The notes under the pieces were generated by a model. It was not told the DNA's origin, did no database searches, and saw only the letters and a program-made list of their open reading frames with translations. DNA of 64,000 nt from an uncultured Rivibacter sp. GTDB lineage: Bacteria > Pseudomonadota > Gammaproteobacteria > Burkholderiales > Burkholderiaceae. This document shows, piece after piece, positions 1 to 8,679 of the stretch; within the stretch, counting starts at the first letter, position 1; each line of letters starts with the position of its first letter. The stretch spans positions 1 through 64,000 of the forward strand of contig CAMLLU010000022.1 in NCBI GenBank assembly GCA_946480925.1, in the 5' to 3' direction. The position numbers and the translations under genes are program-made.

Positions 1-150
1 ACCGCCGCCGGCGCCGGGTTGATCGCCGCCGGCACGCTGGCCGCCGTGGGCTCGCTGGCCGCGGGTGTGGTTTGAGCCCAGCCCGCCGGAACCGAGGCAG
101 CCAGCCCGAGCACCAGCGCAAAGGAAGAAACGATCAGCCGAAGACTCATG
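1..150 (-). CDS. N-terminus of an exported protein, truncated by the window edge
   Basis: Reading leftward from an ATG at 150, the first 50 codons form a classical signal peptide: MSLR, a hydrophobic core (LIVSSFALVLGLAASV) and a plausible cleavage site after AGWAQ, followed by an Ala/Pro/Thr-rich stretch. An AGGAGAG ribosome binding site lies 7-8 bases before the ATG, which supports this strand over the opposite one. The gene runs off the left edge, so its family cannot be read. A low-complexity segment after the signal peptide is common at the start of TonB-dependent receptors and other envelope proteins, but that is a guess. It follows a HutC-type regulator on the same strand, with repeated boxes between them, so it is probably that regulator's target. 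Confidence 0.7.
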
Positions 151-220
151 GGTCAACTCTCCTGTGGGGTCGGTGGTGCGATGCCGTCGCGACCCGCACG
201 GGCGCCCTCGGCTGCAAAAG

Positions 221-363
221 TATGATACCAGTCTAGTACCAGAAATACCAAATTGTCAATTGGTCTGGTATCTCGACAATCGGCAGAGTTCGCTGTTCCC
301 TATGAAGCAGGCTGTGTCTCGTTCCAAGGACGCCTGCCAAGAAAGATACCAGTTTGAGACCAT
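221..363. promoter_or_regulatory. Cluster of ATACCAG/CTGGTAT boxes, putative GntR/HutC operators
   Basis: Between the GntR-family gene and the exported-protein gene, ATACCAG-like boxes recur at 225-231, 236-242 (GTACCAG), 245-251 (ATACCAA), 263-271 (reverse orientation, GTCTGGTAT) and 346-352, with a GAGACCAT half at 356-363. The 225/236 pair are direct repeats 11 bp apart, about one helical turn. ACCAAATTG and TCAATTGGT at 248-265 form an inverted repeat. This stretch is clearly more AT-rich than its surroundings. Clustered half sites beside the regulator's own gene fit binding by the HutC-type protein encoded at 389-1147; that link is inferred. Confidence 0.55.
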
Positions 364-388
364 AGCGAGCCGACTCCATGGACCGCGC

Positions 389-1147
389 TCAACGGCGCAT
401 TTCGGCGACGAAGTCGTAATAGTCGCTGCGGCAGTAGGAATGAGTCAGCTCGACCGTCTGGCCAGCGTCGAGGTAGCCGACGCGCGTGATGAACAGCACC
501 GCCTGGCCGGTGGGCACTTCCAGCCGCTCGGCCAGCTTGGCGTCGGCATTGAGCGCACGAATGTGCTGCAGCGCGCGTGCCGGTGCCTTGCCGCTGGTAG
601 CGAGGAATTCATACAGCGAGCCGGTGACGGCCTCAGGATTCGGCAGCACCGACTCCGGGATCACGCTCACTTCGTAGGCCATCACCGCGTCGTCGGCCAG
701 GCGCAAACGCTCGAGCCGGGCCACCCGGGTGCCGGGCGAGAGGCCCAGGCTCAGCTGTTCGTCTGGCAAGGCCAGTGTGAGGGTGCGGTTGAGCCAGCGC
801 GAGCCGGGCGTGTAGCCGCGCTGGCGCAGTTCTTCCGAAAAGCTGGTCAGGCGCGACAGCGGCTGCTCCAGCTTGGGTGCGATGTAGTTGCCGGAGCCGC
901 GCTTGCGCACGATGAGGCCCTGGTCCACCAGCTGGTCAATGGCCTTGCGCGCGGTGACGCGCGAGATGTGCAACGCGTCAGAAAGCGTGCGCTCGGAGGG
1001 CAGCGCCTCTTCCGCCTTGTAGTGGCCGTCGCGAATGATCTGGGCGAGCTTTTGCGCCAGTTGCAGATACAGCGGCGAGCTGCCGCGAGGGTCGGGCTTG
1101 AACGCGAGAACGGCGTCTTTCATGGATCGGGATTCTGGCGACAGCAT
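389..1147 (-). CDS. GntR-family transcriptional regulator, HutC subfamily (UTRA domain)
   Basis: 252 residues. Residues about 25-95 form the GntR winged helix (LYLQLAQKLAQII, LPSERTLSDAL, SRVTARKAIDQLVDQGLI), and a UTRA effector-binding domain fills about 110-250, which defines the HutC subfamily. Such proteins bind small molecules such as amino sugars, histidine intermediates or phosphonates and release the operator on binding. No strong Shine-Dalgarno marks the first ATG; an alternative ATG at 1123 would remove 8 residues. The gene ends about 240 bp upstream of the exported-protein gene at the window edge, with a cluster of repeat boxes between, so it probably controls an uptake system lying to the left. 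The ligand cannot be told from the sequence; an amino-sugar (NagR/NagQ-like) role is one possibility. Confidence 0.88.
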   Translation of the reverse strand: MLSPESRSMKDAVLAFKPDPRGSSPLYLQLAQKLAQIIRDGHYKAEEALPSERTLSDALHISRVTARKAIDQLVDQGLIVRKRGSGNYIAPKLEQPLSRLTSFSEELRQRGYTPGSRWLNRTLTLALPDEQLSLGLSPGTRVARLERLRLADDAVMAYEVSVIPESVLPNPEAVTGSLYEFLATSGKAPARALQHIRALNADAKLAERLEVPTGQAVLFITRVGYLDAGQTVELTHSYCRSDYYDFVAEMRR

Positions 1148-1198
1148 CAGCGCGATGCCATGGTGGACACCGCAACGTACTGCCGGGTTCCTAGAGGC

Positions 1199-1921
1199 TT
1201 ACCAGCGGATCGCAACGCCATCGGGGCGGTGCTCGCGAAGCCAGGCGTTGGCGAGGCTGAAGTGGCGGCAACCGATGAAGGGCACCGGCGGCCGGCGCGC
1301 CGACAGCGGCGATGGGTGGTTCGCGGTGAAGACGGCATGGCGCCGTTCGTCGATGAGTCCGCGCTTGCGCTGCGCCGGCGCGCCCCACAGCAAAAACACG
1401 CTCGGGCCGGCATGGGCCGACACCTCGGTGATCAGCGCATCGGTGAGCTGCTCCCAGCCGCGGTTGGCATGGCTTTGCGGCTCGCCGTCTTCGACCGTGA
1501 GCACGGTGTTGAGCAACAGCACGCCTTGCTCGGCCCAACGGGTCAGGTCGCCTTCGCTTGCGGCTTCGCAACCCAGGTCGGCGGCCACCTCGGCGTAGAT
1601 GTTGCGCAAGCTGGGCGGCAGCTTCAGCCCCGCGGGCACTGAGAACGCCAGGCCCTGGGCCTGGCCGGGGCCGTGGTATGGGTCCTGCCCGAGGATCACG
1701 ACGCGCACACCGGCCAGCGGCGTGAGCTCCAGAGCCCGCAGCGGGTGAGCCGGGTACACGACCTGGCCTTCACGTACGCGGCGGTCGACGTGCTCGATCA
1801 GCGCCGCGCCTACCGGCGAATGCCGGAAGGCCTCGGTCACGGCCCGCCAATCGGGCGGCGCTCGCTCGAAGCTCGCTTCGAGCGGCTCGCGCAGGCGGTT
1901 GTCGCCGCCGAACAAGTCCAT
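1199..1921 (-). CDS. ung: Uracil-DNA glycosylase
   Basis: 240 residues, family 1 UDG, which removes uracil from DNA to start base excision repair. The water-activating motif GQDPYHGPGQAQGLAFSV (catalytic Asp in GQDPYH) and the C-terminal HPSPLSARR motif, which carries the DNA-binding His, are intact. The start is the ATG at 1921, whose A is also the last base of the trpC stop codon (TGATG overlap), so translation is probably coupled to trpC. A longer in-frame ORF extends upstream inside trpC but is only the antisense-free shadow of that gene. Placement of ung at the end of the trp operon suggests co-transcription with tryptophan genes without a functional link. Confidence 0.96.
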   Translation of the reverse strand: MDLFGGDNRLREPLEASFERAPPDWRAVTEAFRHSPVGAALIEHVDRRVREGQVVYPAHPLRALELTPLAGVRVVILGQDPYHGPGQAQGLAFSVPAGLKLPPSLRNIYAEVAADLGCEAASEGDLTRWAEQGVLLLNTVLTVEDGEPQSHANRGWEQLTDALITEVSAHAGPSVFLLWGAPAQRKRGLIDERRHAVFTANHPSPLSARRPPVPFIGCRHFSLANAWLREHRPDGVAIRW

Positions 1922-2718
1922 CAGGCGAACAGCTCGGCAAGCGCAGCGCCGGGGTCGGCCGCACGCATGAACGCCTCGCCCACCAGGAAAGCGTGCACGT
2001 CGGCATCGCGCATGCGGCGCACGTCGTCGTGCTTGAGGATGCCGCTTTCGGTCACCAGCAGCCGGTCGGCCGGCACGTGGGGCAACAGGCCCAGCGTGGT
2101 GTCGAGCGTGACTTCGAAGGTGCGCAGGTTGCGGTTGTTGATGCCCACCAGCGGCGTCTTGAGCTTGAGCGCCCGCTCCAGCTCGGCCCCGTCGTGCACC
2201 TCCACCAGCACCGACATGCCCAGCGCCAACGCGGTGGCTTCGAGCTCGGCCATCTGCCCATCCGCCAGGCAGGCCACGATGAGCAGGATGCAGTCGGCGC
2301 CCATGACGCGCGCGTCGAACACCTGGTAGGGGTCGACCATGAAGTCCTTGCACAACGCCGGCAGCGCGCAGGCCGCACGGGCTTGCTTCAGGTATTCGGC
2401 CGAGCCTTGGAAGAAGCGCTCGTCGGTCAGCACGCTGAGGCAGGCAGCGCCATGCTTGGCGTAGCTCGCGGCGATCTCGGCCGGCACGAAATGCTCGCGC
2501 AGCACGCCCTTGCTGGGGCTCGCCTTCTTGACTTCGGCAATCACCGCAGCCTGGCCTTGTGCGACCTTGTTGCGCAGAGCCGCCTCGAAACCGCGCAGGT
2601 CGGCGCGGCGTTCCGCCGACTCGGCCTCGCTGCGCAAGGAAGCCAGCGAGCGCTTCGCCTGGGCGGCAGCAATCTCTTCATGCTTGACCGCAACGATCTT
2701 GTTGAGGATGTCGCTCAT
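1921..2718 (-). CDS. trpC: Indole-3-glycerol phosphate synthase
   Basis: 265 residues, a single TIM-barrel domain that closes CdRP to indole-3-glycerol phosphate in tryptophan biosynthesis. Recognisable family segments are [16 protein letters not shown] (phosphate and substrate lysines), [40 protein letters not shown] and VTESGI. Here TrpC is not fused to TrpF, as is usual in betaproteobacteria. Four bases separate it from the upstream trpD stop, and its stop overlaps the ung start. It is part of a leftward trpE-trpG-trpD-trpC-ung transcription unit. Confidence 0.97.
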   Translation of the reverse strand: MSDILNKIVAVKHEEIAAAQAKRSLASLRSEAESAERRADLRGFEAALRNKVAQGQAAVIAEVKKASPSKGVLREHFVPAEIAASYAKHGAACLSVLTDERFFQGSAEYLKQARAACALPALCKDFMVDPYQVFDARVMGADCILLIVACLADGQMAELEATALALGMSVLVEVHDGAELERALKLKTPLVGINNRNLRTFEVTLDTTLGLLPHVPADRLLVTESGILKHDDVRRMRDADVHAFLVGEAFMRAADPGAALAELFA

Positions 2719-2722
2719 GCTC

Positions 2723-3757
2723 TCAATCCGCCTTCAGCTTCTGCGTCACCGCGACGAACTGGCTCAGCTTGGCCAGCGCCTTGCCTGAAGCCACCGCCTC
2801 GCGCGCCAGCTTCACGCCTTCGGCGATGGACGACACCACGTTGCCCGCAAACAGCGCGCCGGCCGCGTTGAGCAGCACGATGTCGCGCACCGGCCCATCC
2901 TCGTTGGCCAGCGCCCGCTGGATGCACAGTACCGACTCTTCCTTGCTGGCCACCCGCAGCACGCGCGTGTCGTACACCGGCAGGCCGAAGTCGCTGGGGT
3001 GCACCACGTATTCGCGCACCTCGCCGTTCTTCAGCTCGCCGATCATCGTTTCGCCCGACAGCGAGATCTCGTCCATGCCGTTCATGCCGTAGACGATGAG
3101 CACGTGCTCGGAGCCCAGGCGCTGCAGCACGCGTACCTGGATGCCCACGAGGTCAGGATGGAACACGCCCATCAGCTGGTTGGGCGCGCCCGCCGGGTTG
3201 GTGAGCGGGCCCAGGATGTTGAAGATGGTGCGCACACCCAGCTCCTTGCGCACCGGTGCGGCGTGCTTCATCGCCGGGTGGTGATTCGGCGCGAACATGA
3301 AGCCGATGCCCGTCTCTTCGAGGCAGGTGGCGATCTGCTGGGCGTCGAGCATGATGTTGGCGCCCAGCGCCTCCAGCACGTCGGCACTGCCGGAGGCCGA
3401 TGACGCCGCACGCCCACCGTGCTTGGCCACGCGCGCACCGGCCGCGGCGGCCACGATCATTGCGGCGGTCGAGATGTTGAAGGTGTGCGAAGAGTCACCG
3501 CCGGTGCCGCACAGGTCCACCAGATGCGTCTTGCTGGCCACCACCACCGGCGTGGCGAACTCGCGCATCACCTGCGCGGCCGCGGCGATCTCGCCGATGG
3601 TTTCCTTCTTCACGCGCAGGCCCATGGCGAGCGCCGCGATCATCACCGGCGACATCTCGCCCCCCATGATGCGGCGCATGAGCGCGAGCATCTCGTCGTG
3701 GAAGATCTCGCGGTGCTCGATCGTGCGCTGCAGCGCTTCGGTATTGGTGATCGTCAT
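2723..3757 (-). CDS. trpD: Anthranilate phosphoribosyltransferase
   Basis: 344 residues, normal length for TrpD. The PRPP-binding glycine-rich loop [17 protein letters not shown] is intact, as are [21 protein letters not shown] and the metal-binding DE in the MDEISLSG segment. It transfers the phosphoribosyl group from PRPP to anthranilate. It sits 9 bases after the trpG stop and 4 bases before trpC. TrpD is separate from TrpG here, unlike the fused enterobacterial protein. Confidence 0.97.
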   Translation of the reverse strand: MTITNTEALQRTIEHREIFHDEMLALMRRIMGGEMSPVMIAALAMGLRVKKETIGEIAAAAQVMREFATPVVVASKTHLVDLCGTGGDSSHTFNISTAAMIVAAAAGARVAKHGGRAASSASGSADVLEALGANIMLDAQQIATCLEETGIGFMFAPNHHPAMKHAAPVRKELGVRTIFNILGPLTNPAGAPNQLMGVFHPDLVGIQVRVLQRLGSEHVLIVYGMNGMDEISLSGETMIGELKNGEVREYVVHPSDFGLPVYDTRVLRVASKEESVLCIQRALANEDGPVRDIVLLNAAGALFAGNVVSSIAEGVKLAREAVASGKALAKLSQFVAVTQKLKAD

Positions 3758-3766
3758 GTGCAGCCC

Positions 3767-4336
3767 TCAATGCGTCTGGTCGAGGAAGTTCTTGAGCATC
3801 GCGTGACCGTGCTCGGTCAGGATGGACTCGGGGTGGAACTGCACGCCTTCGATCGGAAGGCTCTTGTGGCGCACACCCATGATCTCGCCGTCTTCCGACC
3901 GCGCCGTGATCTCCAGCACGTCGGGCAGGCTCGCCTCTTCGATGGCCAGCGAATGGTAGCGAATGACCGTGAAATCACGCGGCAGGCCGGCGTAGACGCC
4001 GCGCTGGTCGGTCGAGATGACACTGGTCTTGCCGTGCATCTGCCGCTGGGCGCGAATGATCTTGCCGCCCAGCGCGGCGCCGATGCTCTGGTGCCCCAGA
4101 CACACGCCGAGGATGGGCAGCTTGCCCGCGAAGTGCTGGATCGCGCTCACGCAGATGCCGGCTTCGGCCGGTGAACAAGGCCCGGGCGAAAGCACCAGGC
4201 GCCGCGGCTTCAACGCTTCGATTTCCTCGAGCGTGATCTCGTCGTTGCGTACCGTCTTGACCTCTTCGCCCAGCTCGCCGAAGTACTGCACGAGGTTGAA
4301 GGTGAAGGAGTCGTAGTTGTCGATCATCAACAGCAT
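3767..4336 (-). CDS. trpG: Anthranilate synthase component II (glutamine amidotransferase)
   Basis: 189 residues, a class I glutamine amidotransferase that feeds ammonia to TrpE. It starts [19 protein letters not shown] and carries the nucleophile Cys in [10 protein letters not shown] and the His/Glu pair in [10 protein letters not shown]. The ATG at 4336 is preceded by AAGGAGAAG, which fixes the start; a much longer ORF in the same frame is an artefact of GC-rich DNA inside trpE. It lies 17 bases after the trpE stop and 9 bases before trpD. It may also serve folate synthesis, as TrpG does in many bacteria without a separate pabA; nothing in this window decides that. Confidence 0.97.
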   Translation of the reverse strand: MLLMIDNYDSFTFNLVQYFGELGEEVKTVRNDEITLEEIEALKPRRLVLSPGPCSPAEAGICVSAIQHFAGKLPILGVCLGHQSIGAALGGKIIRAQRQMHGKTSVISTDQRGVYAGLPRDFTVIRYHSLAIEEASLPDVLEITARSEDGEIMGVRHKSLPIEGVQFHPESILTEHGHAMLKNFLDQTH

Positions 4337-4353
4337 GGTCTTCTCCTTCTCTT

Positions 4354-5829
4354 TCAGAAACCTTCTTCCACCAGCTCGGCTGCCCGCAGCAGCGCCCTCG
4401 CCTTCGCTTCGGTCTCCTTCCATTCGAGCTCGGGCACCGAGTCGGCCACCACGCCCGCGGCGGCCTGCACGTACAGCGTGTTGTCCTTGACGATGCCGGT
4501 GCGGATGGCGATCGCCACGTCCATGTCGCCGGCGAAGCTCAGGTACCCGCAGGCCCCACCGTAGATGCCGCGCTGCACGGGCTCCAGCTCGTCGATGATT
4601 TCCATCGCGCGGATCTTGGGCGCGCCGGTCAGCGTGCCGGCGGGGAAGCTGGCACGCAGCACGTCGAGGTTGCTGATGCCGGGCTTGAGCAGGCCTTCGA
4701 CGTTGCTCACGATGTGCATCACGTGCGAGTAGCGCTCGACCACGAAGGCTTCGGTCACCTTCACGCTGCCGGTCTGCGCGATGCGGCCGATGTCGTTGCG
4801 CGCCAGGTCGATGAGCATCACGTGCTCGGCGCGCTCCTTGGGGTCGGCCAGCAGTTCTTCCTCGAGCGCCCTGTCCAGCTCGGGCGTGGCGCCGCGCGGC
4901 CGGGTGCCGGCGATCGGCCGGATGATGATCTTCTCGCCTTCGGGCACGTGCTCGTGCCGCACCAGGATCTCGGGCGACGCGCCGACGATGTGGAAGTCGC
5001 CCATGTCGTAGTAGTACATGTAGGGCGAGGGGTTGAGCGAGCGCAGCGCCCGGTAGAGCGAGAGCGGCGACTCGGTGTAGCGCTTCTTCAGCCGCTGGCC
5101 CACCTGCACCTGCATCATGTCGCCGGCGGCGATGTATTCCTTGGCCTTCAGCACCGCAGCCAGGTAGTCGGCCTTGTCGAACTCGCGCTCCACCGCATAC
5201 GACACGCCGCGCTTCACCGGCGGTGCGGTCACGCTGTACTTCAGCTTGTCGCCCAGCTCGGCGAGCCTGCGCTTGGCCTTGAAGAAGGCTTCCGGCTGGC
5301 TCGGGTCGGCGTAGACGATGAGGTACAGCCGCCCCGACAGGTTGTCGATGACCGCCAGCTCCTCGGTCTGCAGCAGCAGGATGTCGGGCGTGCCGATGCC
5401 GCCGGACTTTTGCGTCTTGGCGAGCTTGTGCTCGATGAGGCGCACCGCGTCGTAGCCGAAGTAGCCGGCCAGCCCACCGCAAAAGCGCGGCAGCCCAGGC
5501 CGAAGCGCCACCTTGAAACGCTGCTGATACTCGGCAATGAAGTCGAGCGGGTTGCCTTCATGGCTTTCGACCACCCGGCCATCGGTCACCACCTCGGTGA
5601 CGCGGCCGGTGGCGCGCAGGAAGGTGCGTGCCGGCAAGCCGATGAACGAATAGCGGCCGAAGCGCTCGCCACCCACCACCGACTCCAGCAGGAAGCTGTA
5701 CTTGGCGTTGCCGGCCAGCTTGAGGTAGAGCGACAGCGGTGTCTCGAGGTCGGCGAAGGCCTCGGCGATGAGGGGAATGCGGTTGTGGCCTTGTGCGGCC
5801 AGGCTCTTGAACTCGAGTTCAGTGATCAC
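4354..5829 (-). CDS. trpE: Anthranilate synthase component I
   Basis: 491 residues with the chosen GTG start at 5829, which has a perfect AGGAGG five bases upstream; an ATG 33 bases further out has no such site. TrpE makes anthranilate from chorismate with ammonia from TrpG. The N-terminal domain carries the LLES feedback motif in [18 protein letters not shown], by which tryptophan inhibits the enzyme. The chorismate-binding domain shows [39 protein letters not shown] and GACGYLSF. It is the first enzyme gene of the trp unit, and its roughly 230-bp leader may hold an attenuator. Confidence 0.96.
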   Translation of the reverse strand: MITELEFKSLAAQGHNRIPLIAEAFADLETPLSLYLKLAGNAKYSFLLESVVGGERFGRYSFIGLPARTFLRATGRVTEVVTDGRVVESHEGNPLDFIAEYQQRFKVALRPGLPRFCGGLAGYFGYDAVRLIEHKLAKTQKSGGIGTPDILLLQTEELAVIDNLSGRLYLIVYADPSQPEAFFKAKRRLAELGDKLKYSVTAPPVKRGVSYAVEREFDKADYLAAVLKAKEYIAAGDMMQVQVGQRLKKRYTESPLSLYRALRSLNPSPYMYYYDMGDFHIVGASPEILVRHEHVPEGEKIIIRPIAGTRPRGATPELDRALEEELLADPKERAEHVMLIDLARNDIGRIAQTGSVKVTEAFVVERYSHVMHIVSNVEGLLKPGISNLDVLRASFPAGTLTGAPKIRAMEIIDELEPVQRGIYGGACGYLSFAGDMDVAIAIRTGIVKDNTLYVQAAAGVVADSVPELEWKETEAKARALLRAAELVEEGF

Positions 5830-5848
5830 GGGGGCCTCCTGTGCCCGA

Positions 5849-5965
5849 AAGCCTGCCATCACGATGTGGCAGGGCTTGTGTAGGAGAACCGGCTGCAGGC
5901 AGCAGCCGAGGGGCGCCGCGAATGTGCGACCGGCCGCTTCAGAGAGGAATGATGAAGCGCGGCCG
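5849..5965 (-). promoter_or_regulatory. Candidate trp attenuator: three hairpins in the trpE leader
   Basis: On the leftward transcript, between the putative leader peptide and trpE, three inverted repeats follow one another: 5931-5965 (CGGCCG plus CTTCA arms, two-base bulge), 5890-5908 (perfect 7-bp CGGCTGC stem, 5-base loop) and 5849-5877 (AAGCC(C)TGCCA stem, one-base bulge, then TTTCGGG). The loop of the middle hairpin contains GCCTGC, which can pair with the GCAGGC arm of the last one, so alternative folds are possible, as attenuation requires. There is no clean U-run after the last hairpin, which weakens the terminator reading. The TrpE ribosome binding site lies directly after it, so translational control is also possible. 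Folding energies were not computed. Confidence 0.4.
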
Positions 5966-5966
5966 C

Positions 5967-6059
5967 TCAGGCGGCAAACAGCACCAGCAGATGTGGGCGA
6001 CGCCAGGGCCAGGCTCCCCGGTCATGCGACCCCTTGGTGTGTTTGCGCGAGATGAACAT
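5967..6059 (-). CDS. Candidate trp leader peptide, 30 codons with Trp-Pro-Trp
   Basis: An ATG-initiated 30-codon ORF upstream of trpE reads MFISRKHTKGSHDRGAWPWR and ends RPHLLVLFAA. It has two Trp codons at positions 17 and 19, and its stop codon touches the first of three leader hairpins. Two Trp codons in so short an ORF ahead of trpE fit a ribosome-mediated attenuation peptide. Against it: no Shine-Dalgarno is visible, and the best -10-like sequence (TGCTAAACT) ends only about 7 bases before the ATG, which would give a nearly leaderless transcript. An overlapping ORF in another frame has only one Trp codon. Confidence 0.4.
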   Translation of the reverse strand: MFISRKHTKGSHDRGAWPWRRPHLLVLFAA

Positions 6060-6225
6060 GCGGGCCAGTTTAGCAGCGTGCTTTTTGCACTCTCCGCCGC
6101 TTTCTGGCGCGGCTGTTGTCGCCTACGCGACATGACCTGCGGCAACCCCCGTGACTTTCTCGATGGACACCGCTCGGACACCTACGGAAACTTCCTGCTT
6201 TCCGCTTCCACGCTGGAGGTTCGTT

Positions 6226-6870
6226 GTGTTTCGTCGCGCAATCCTGGTGGCACTGACCGGCGCTGCCCTGGCCCTCCCCTCTCTTGCGCCGGCACAGTCG
6301 CCGGCGGCCTCCACCGTCGAGGTGGCCGGCATCAAGTACGAGAAGGAGGCGACGCTCGCGGGCAGCAAGCTGCAGCTCAACGGTGCCGGCTTGCGCACCA
6401 AGCTGCTGTTCAAGGTCTACACCGCAGGCCTGTACCTCAACGGCGGCAAGGCGAGCACACCCGAGGCCGTGCTGGCGGCACCGGGCCCCAAGCGCATGCA
6501 CATCGTGATGCTGCGCGAGATCGACGCCAACGAGCTCGGCAAGCTGTTCACCCGCGGCATGGAAGACAACGCATCGCGTGAAGACTTCGCCAAGGCCATT
6601 CCAGGGACCATCAAGCTCGGTGAAATCTTCGCGGAACGCAAGCGGCTCAATGCCGGCGACTACTTCTACGTCGACTACGTGCCCGGCACGGGCACGTCCA
6701 TCGTCGTGAACGGCAAGCCGGCCTCGGACCCCATCAAGGAGCCCGAGTTCTTCAACTCGCTGCTCAAGATCTGGCTGGGCAAGTCGCCGGCCGATGCTTC
6801 ACTGAAGAGTGCGCTGCTGGGCGTCGAGCCGGCGCCCACGCAACCCTCGAGCCGCCGCGGCCGCGACTGA
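6226..6870 (+). CDS. Exported chalcone-isomerase-like protein
   Basis: 214 residues from a GTG at 6226 that is preceded by GGAGG at ideal spacing; this start gives a compact signal peptide (VFRRAILVALTGAALALP, cleavage near APAQS). The mature part matches the bacterial chalcone isomerase-like fold (Chalcone_3 group): VAGIKYEKEATLAGSKLQLN, LLFKVYTAGLYL, MHIVMLREIDANELGKLF, GDYFYVDYVPGTGTSIVVNG, EFFNSLLKIWLGKSPAD. These bacterial relatives bind fatty acids or are of unknown function; they are not plant flavonoid enzymes. It points opposite to rpe-gph and trpE and sits exactly between them, breaking an arrangement often continuous in related bacteria. Likely periplasmic. Confidence 0.85.
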   Translation: MFRRAILVALTGAALALPSLAPAQSPAASTVEVAGIKYEKEATLAGSKLQLNGAGLRTKLLFKVYTAGLYLNGGKASTPEAVLAAPGPKRMHIVMLREIDANELGKLFTRGMEDNASREDFAKAIPGTIKLGEIFAERKRLNAGDYFYVDYVPGTGTSIVVNGKPASDPIKEPEFFNSLLKIWLGKSPADASLKSALLGVEPAPTQPSSRRGRD

Positions 6871-6887
6871 CGAGCGCCGCGCTTCGT

Positions 6888-7556
6888 TCAACCCAGTCGC
6901 AACTGGTCGAGCCGGTCGAGGTACGCGTCGGCATCGACGCCGCGCACCGGTTCGCCGTGGTTGTAGCCGTAGGTGACCAGCGCCACCGGGCAGCCGGCCG
7001 CGCGGGCAGCCTTGGCGTCATTGCTGGAGTCACCCAGCATCAGCGTGCGCTCGGGCCGTGCGCCCAGCGCTTCGCAAGTCTTGAGCAACGGCAGCGGGTC
7101 GGGCTTCTTGCGGTCGAACGCATCGCCGCCGTAGAGCACGCTGAAGTAGCGCGCCAGGCCTTTCTTTTCGAGCAGCGGCTTGGCAAACGCAGTGGGCTTG
7201 TTGGTCGTGCAGGCCAGCTTCAGGCCCCGCGCCGCCAGGCGCTCCAGCCCTTCCAGCACGCCTGGATACACGTCGGCGTGGTCGCCATTGATCGCCAGGT
7301 AGTGGTGTTCGTAGCGGGCCCAGGCCTGCGGAAAGAGTTGCTGCACGCCGGCCGCGTCCTGGCTCAGGGCCAGGGTGCAGCGCAGCAGGTGCTCCGAGCC
7401 CCGACCGACCGTGCGTTCGACGAAGCCGCGTTCGATGGGCTGCAGCTGCAGGTCGGCCAGCATGCGGTTGAGCACGACGACGAAGTCGCCGAGCGTGTCG
7501 ACCATCGTGCCGTCGAGATCGACGATGGCCGCATCGATGCCGGTGAAGGCCCTCAC
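6888..7556 (-). CDS. gph: Phosphoglycolate phosphatase
   Basis: 222 residues, HAD superfamily. Motif I is [10 protein letters not shown] (nucleophile Asp), motif II is the TTNKP segment, motif III is the Lys of KKPDPLPLL and motif IV is [15 protein letters not shown]. It hydrolyses 2-phosphoglycolate, a by-product of DNA repair and of RuBisCO oxygenation. The GTG start at 7556 overlaps the rpe stop (GTGA), so the two are translationally coupled; a longer ORF in this frame runs into rpe and is not real. Usually gph is followed by trpE; here a rightward exported-protein gene intervenes. Confidence 0.94.
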   Translation of the reverse strand: MRAFTGIDAAIVDLDGTMVDTLGDFVVVLNRMLADLQLQPIERGFVERTVGRGSEHLLRCTLALSQDAAGVQQLFPQAWARYEHHYLAINGDHADVYPGVLEGLERLAARGLKLACTTNKPTAFAKPLLEKKGLARYFSVLYGGDAFDRKKPDPLPLLKTCEALGARPERTLMLGDSSNDAKAARAAGCPVALVTYGYNHGEPVRGVDADAYLDRLDQLRLG

Positions 7557-8239
7557 GCGGCAGCCAGCTGCACGCGCATCGCGTCGATCACGGCCTTGTA
7601 GTCGGGCTTGCCGAAGATGGCGCTGCCGGCCACGAAGGTGTCGGCCCCGGCTTCGGCCACCTGGCGGATGTTGTCGGTCTTGATGCCGCCGTCCACCTCG
7701 AGGCGGATGTCGCGCCCGCTCGCGTCGATGAGCTTGCGCACCTGCTCGATCTTCCTCAGCGCGCCCGGAATGAAGCTCTGCCCGCCGAAGCCCGGGTTGA
7801 CGCTCATGATGAGCACGAGGTCCACCTTGTCGATCACCCACTCCAGCACGTCGATCGGCGCCGCCGGGTTGAACACCACCCCGGCCTGGCAGCCTTCGGC
7901 CTTGATCAGCTGCAGCGTGCGGTCCACGTGCGTGCTTGCATCGGGGTGGAAGCTAACGAGGTCCGCACCCGCCTTCGCGAAGGCTTGCGCCAGCGCGTCC
8001 ACCGGTTGCACCATCAGGTGCACGTCGATCGGCACGCGCGTGCCGTCGGGCTTGACGGCGTGCTTGCGCAGCGCTTCGCAGATCATCGGCCCGAAGGTCA
8101 GGTTGGGCACGTAGTGGTTGTCCATCACGTCGAAGTGGATCCAGTCGGCGCCGGCGGCGATGACGTTGCGGACCTCTTCACCGAGCCGCGCGAAGTCCGC
8201 GGAAAGGATGCTGGGAGCGATGCGGTAGGTACGCGACAT
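7553..8239 (-). CDS. rpe: Ribulose-phosphate 3-epimerase
   Basis: 228 residues from the ATG at 8239, which has CAGGAAG upstream; an ATG seven codons earlier lacks a good site. TIM barrel interconverting ribulose 5-phosphate and xylulose 5-phosphate. Family motifs are [59 protein letters not shown] and LEVDGGI, with the metal-binding His and Asp residues in place. Operon with gph. It starts about 65 bp from apaG, which is read the other way, so a short divergent promoter region lies between 8240 and 8304. Confidence 0.96.
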   Translation of the reverse strand: MSRTYRIAPSILSADFARLGEEVRNVIAAGADWIHFDVMDNHYVPNLTFGPMICEALRKHAVKPDGTRVPIDVHLMVQPVDALAQAFAKAGADLVSFHPDASTHVDRTLQLIKAEGCQAGVVFNPAAPIDVLEWVIDKVDLVLIMSVNPGFGGQSFIPGALRKIEQVRKLIDASGRDIRLEVDGGIKTDNIRQVAEAGADTFVAGSAIFGKPDYKAVIDAMRVQLAAA

Positions 8240-8304
8240 GGTGGATGACTTCCTGGACATGGAAAGCGCAGGATTTTAGAGACGCTGGTTTCTAGAATGC
8301 CCCC

Positions 8305-8679
8305 ATGGCCAAGCCCGAATTCACTTGCAGCGTCGCGACGCGCTTCCTGCCCGAACAGTCCGACACGGCGCAGTCGACGTATGCGTTCGCTTACACCATC
8401 GTCATCCAGAACACCGGCAACGTGCCGGCCCAGTTGATCGCTCGGCACTGGATCATCACCGACTCGGCCGGCAAGGCGCAGGAAGTGCGCGGCCTGGGGG
8501 TGGTGGGCCACCAGCCGCTGCTCAAGCCGGGCGAGCACTTCGAATACTCCAGCTGGGCGCAGATCGCGACGCCGCGCGGGCAGATGCGCGGCACGTTCTT
8601 CTGCGTCACCGATGCCGCGCAGTTCTTCGAAACGCCGGTGCCGGCCTTCGACCTGAGCATGCACACTGCGCTGCACTGA
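8305..8679 (+). CDS. apaG: Co2+/Mg2+ efflux-associated protein ApaG
   Basis: 124 residues, the usual ApaG length, with an FN3-like beta-sandwich. Recognisable segments are YAFAYTIVIQNTGNVPAQLI, RHWIITDSAGKAQEVRGLGV, GVVGHQPLLKPGEHFEYSSW and TPRGQMRGTFF. The glycine-rich VVGxQPxLxPG loop is the family signature. ApaG is linked genetically to cobalt and magnesium resistance; its biochemical role is not settled. The next gene starts on the very next base after its stop, so the two are surely co-transcribed. Confidence 0.94.
   Translation: MAKPEFTCSVATRFLPEQSDTAQSTYAFAYTIVIQNTGNVPAQLIARHWIITDSAGKAQEVRGLGVVGHQPLLKPGEHFEYSSWAQIATPRGQMRGTFFCVTDAAQFFETPVPAFDLSMHTALH

Noticed and set aside
65..1642. 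Long rightward frame of 525 codons over the GntR and ung genes
   Set aside because: It is antisense to two well-supported genes, has no ribosome binding site and its translation is Arg/Gln/Ala-rich noise typical of the reverse strand of GC-rich genes.
1199..2353. 384-codon version of ung starting inside trpC
   Set aside because: The first 144 codons are an out-of-frame reading of trpC; the true ung start is the ATG overlapping the trpC stop.
3767..5482. 571-codon trpG reading extending into trpE
   Set aside because: The extra N-terminus is Arg/Ala-rich shadow of trpE; a ribosome binding site and the conserved [11 protein letters not shown] start lie at 4336.
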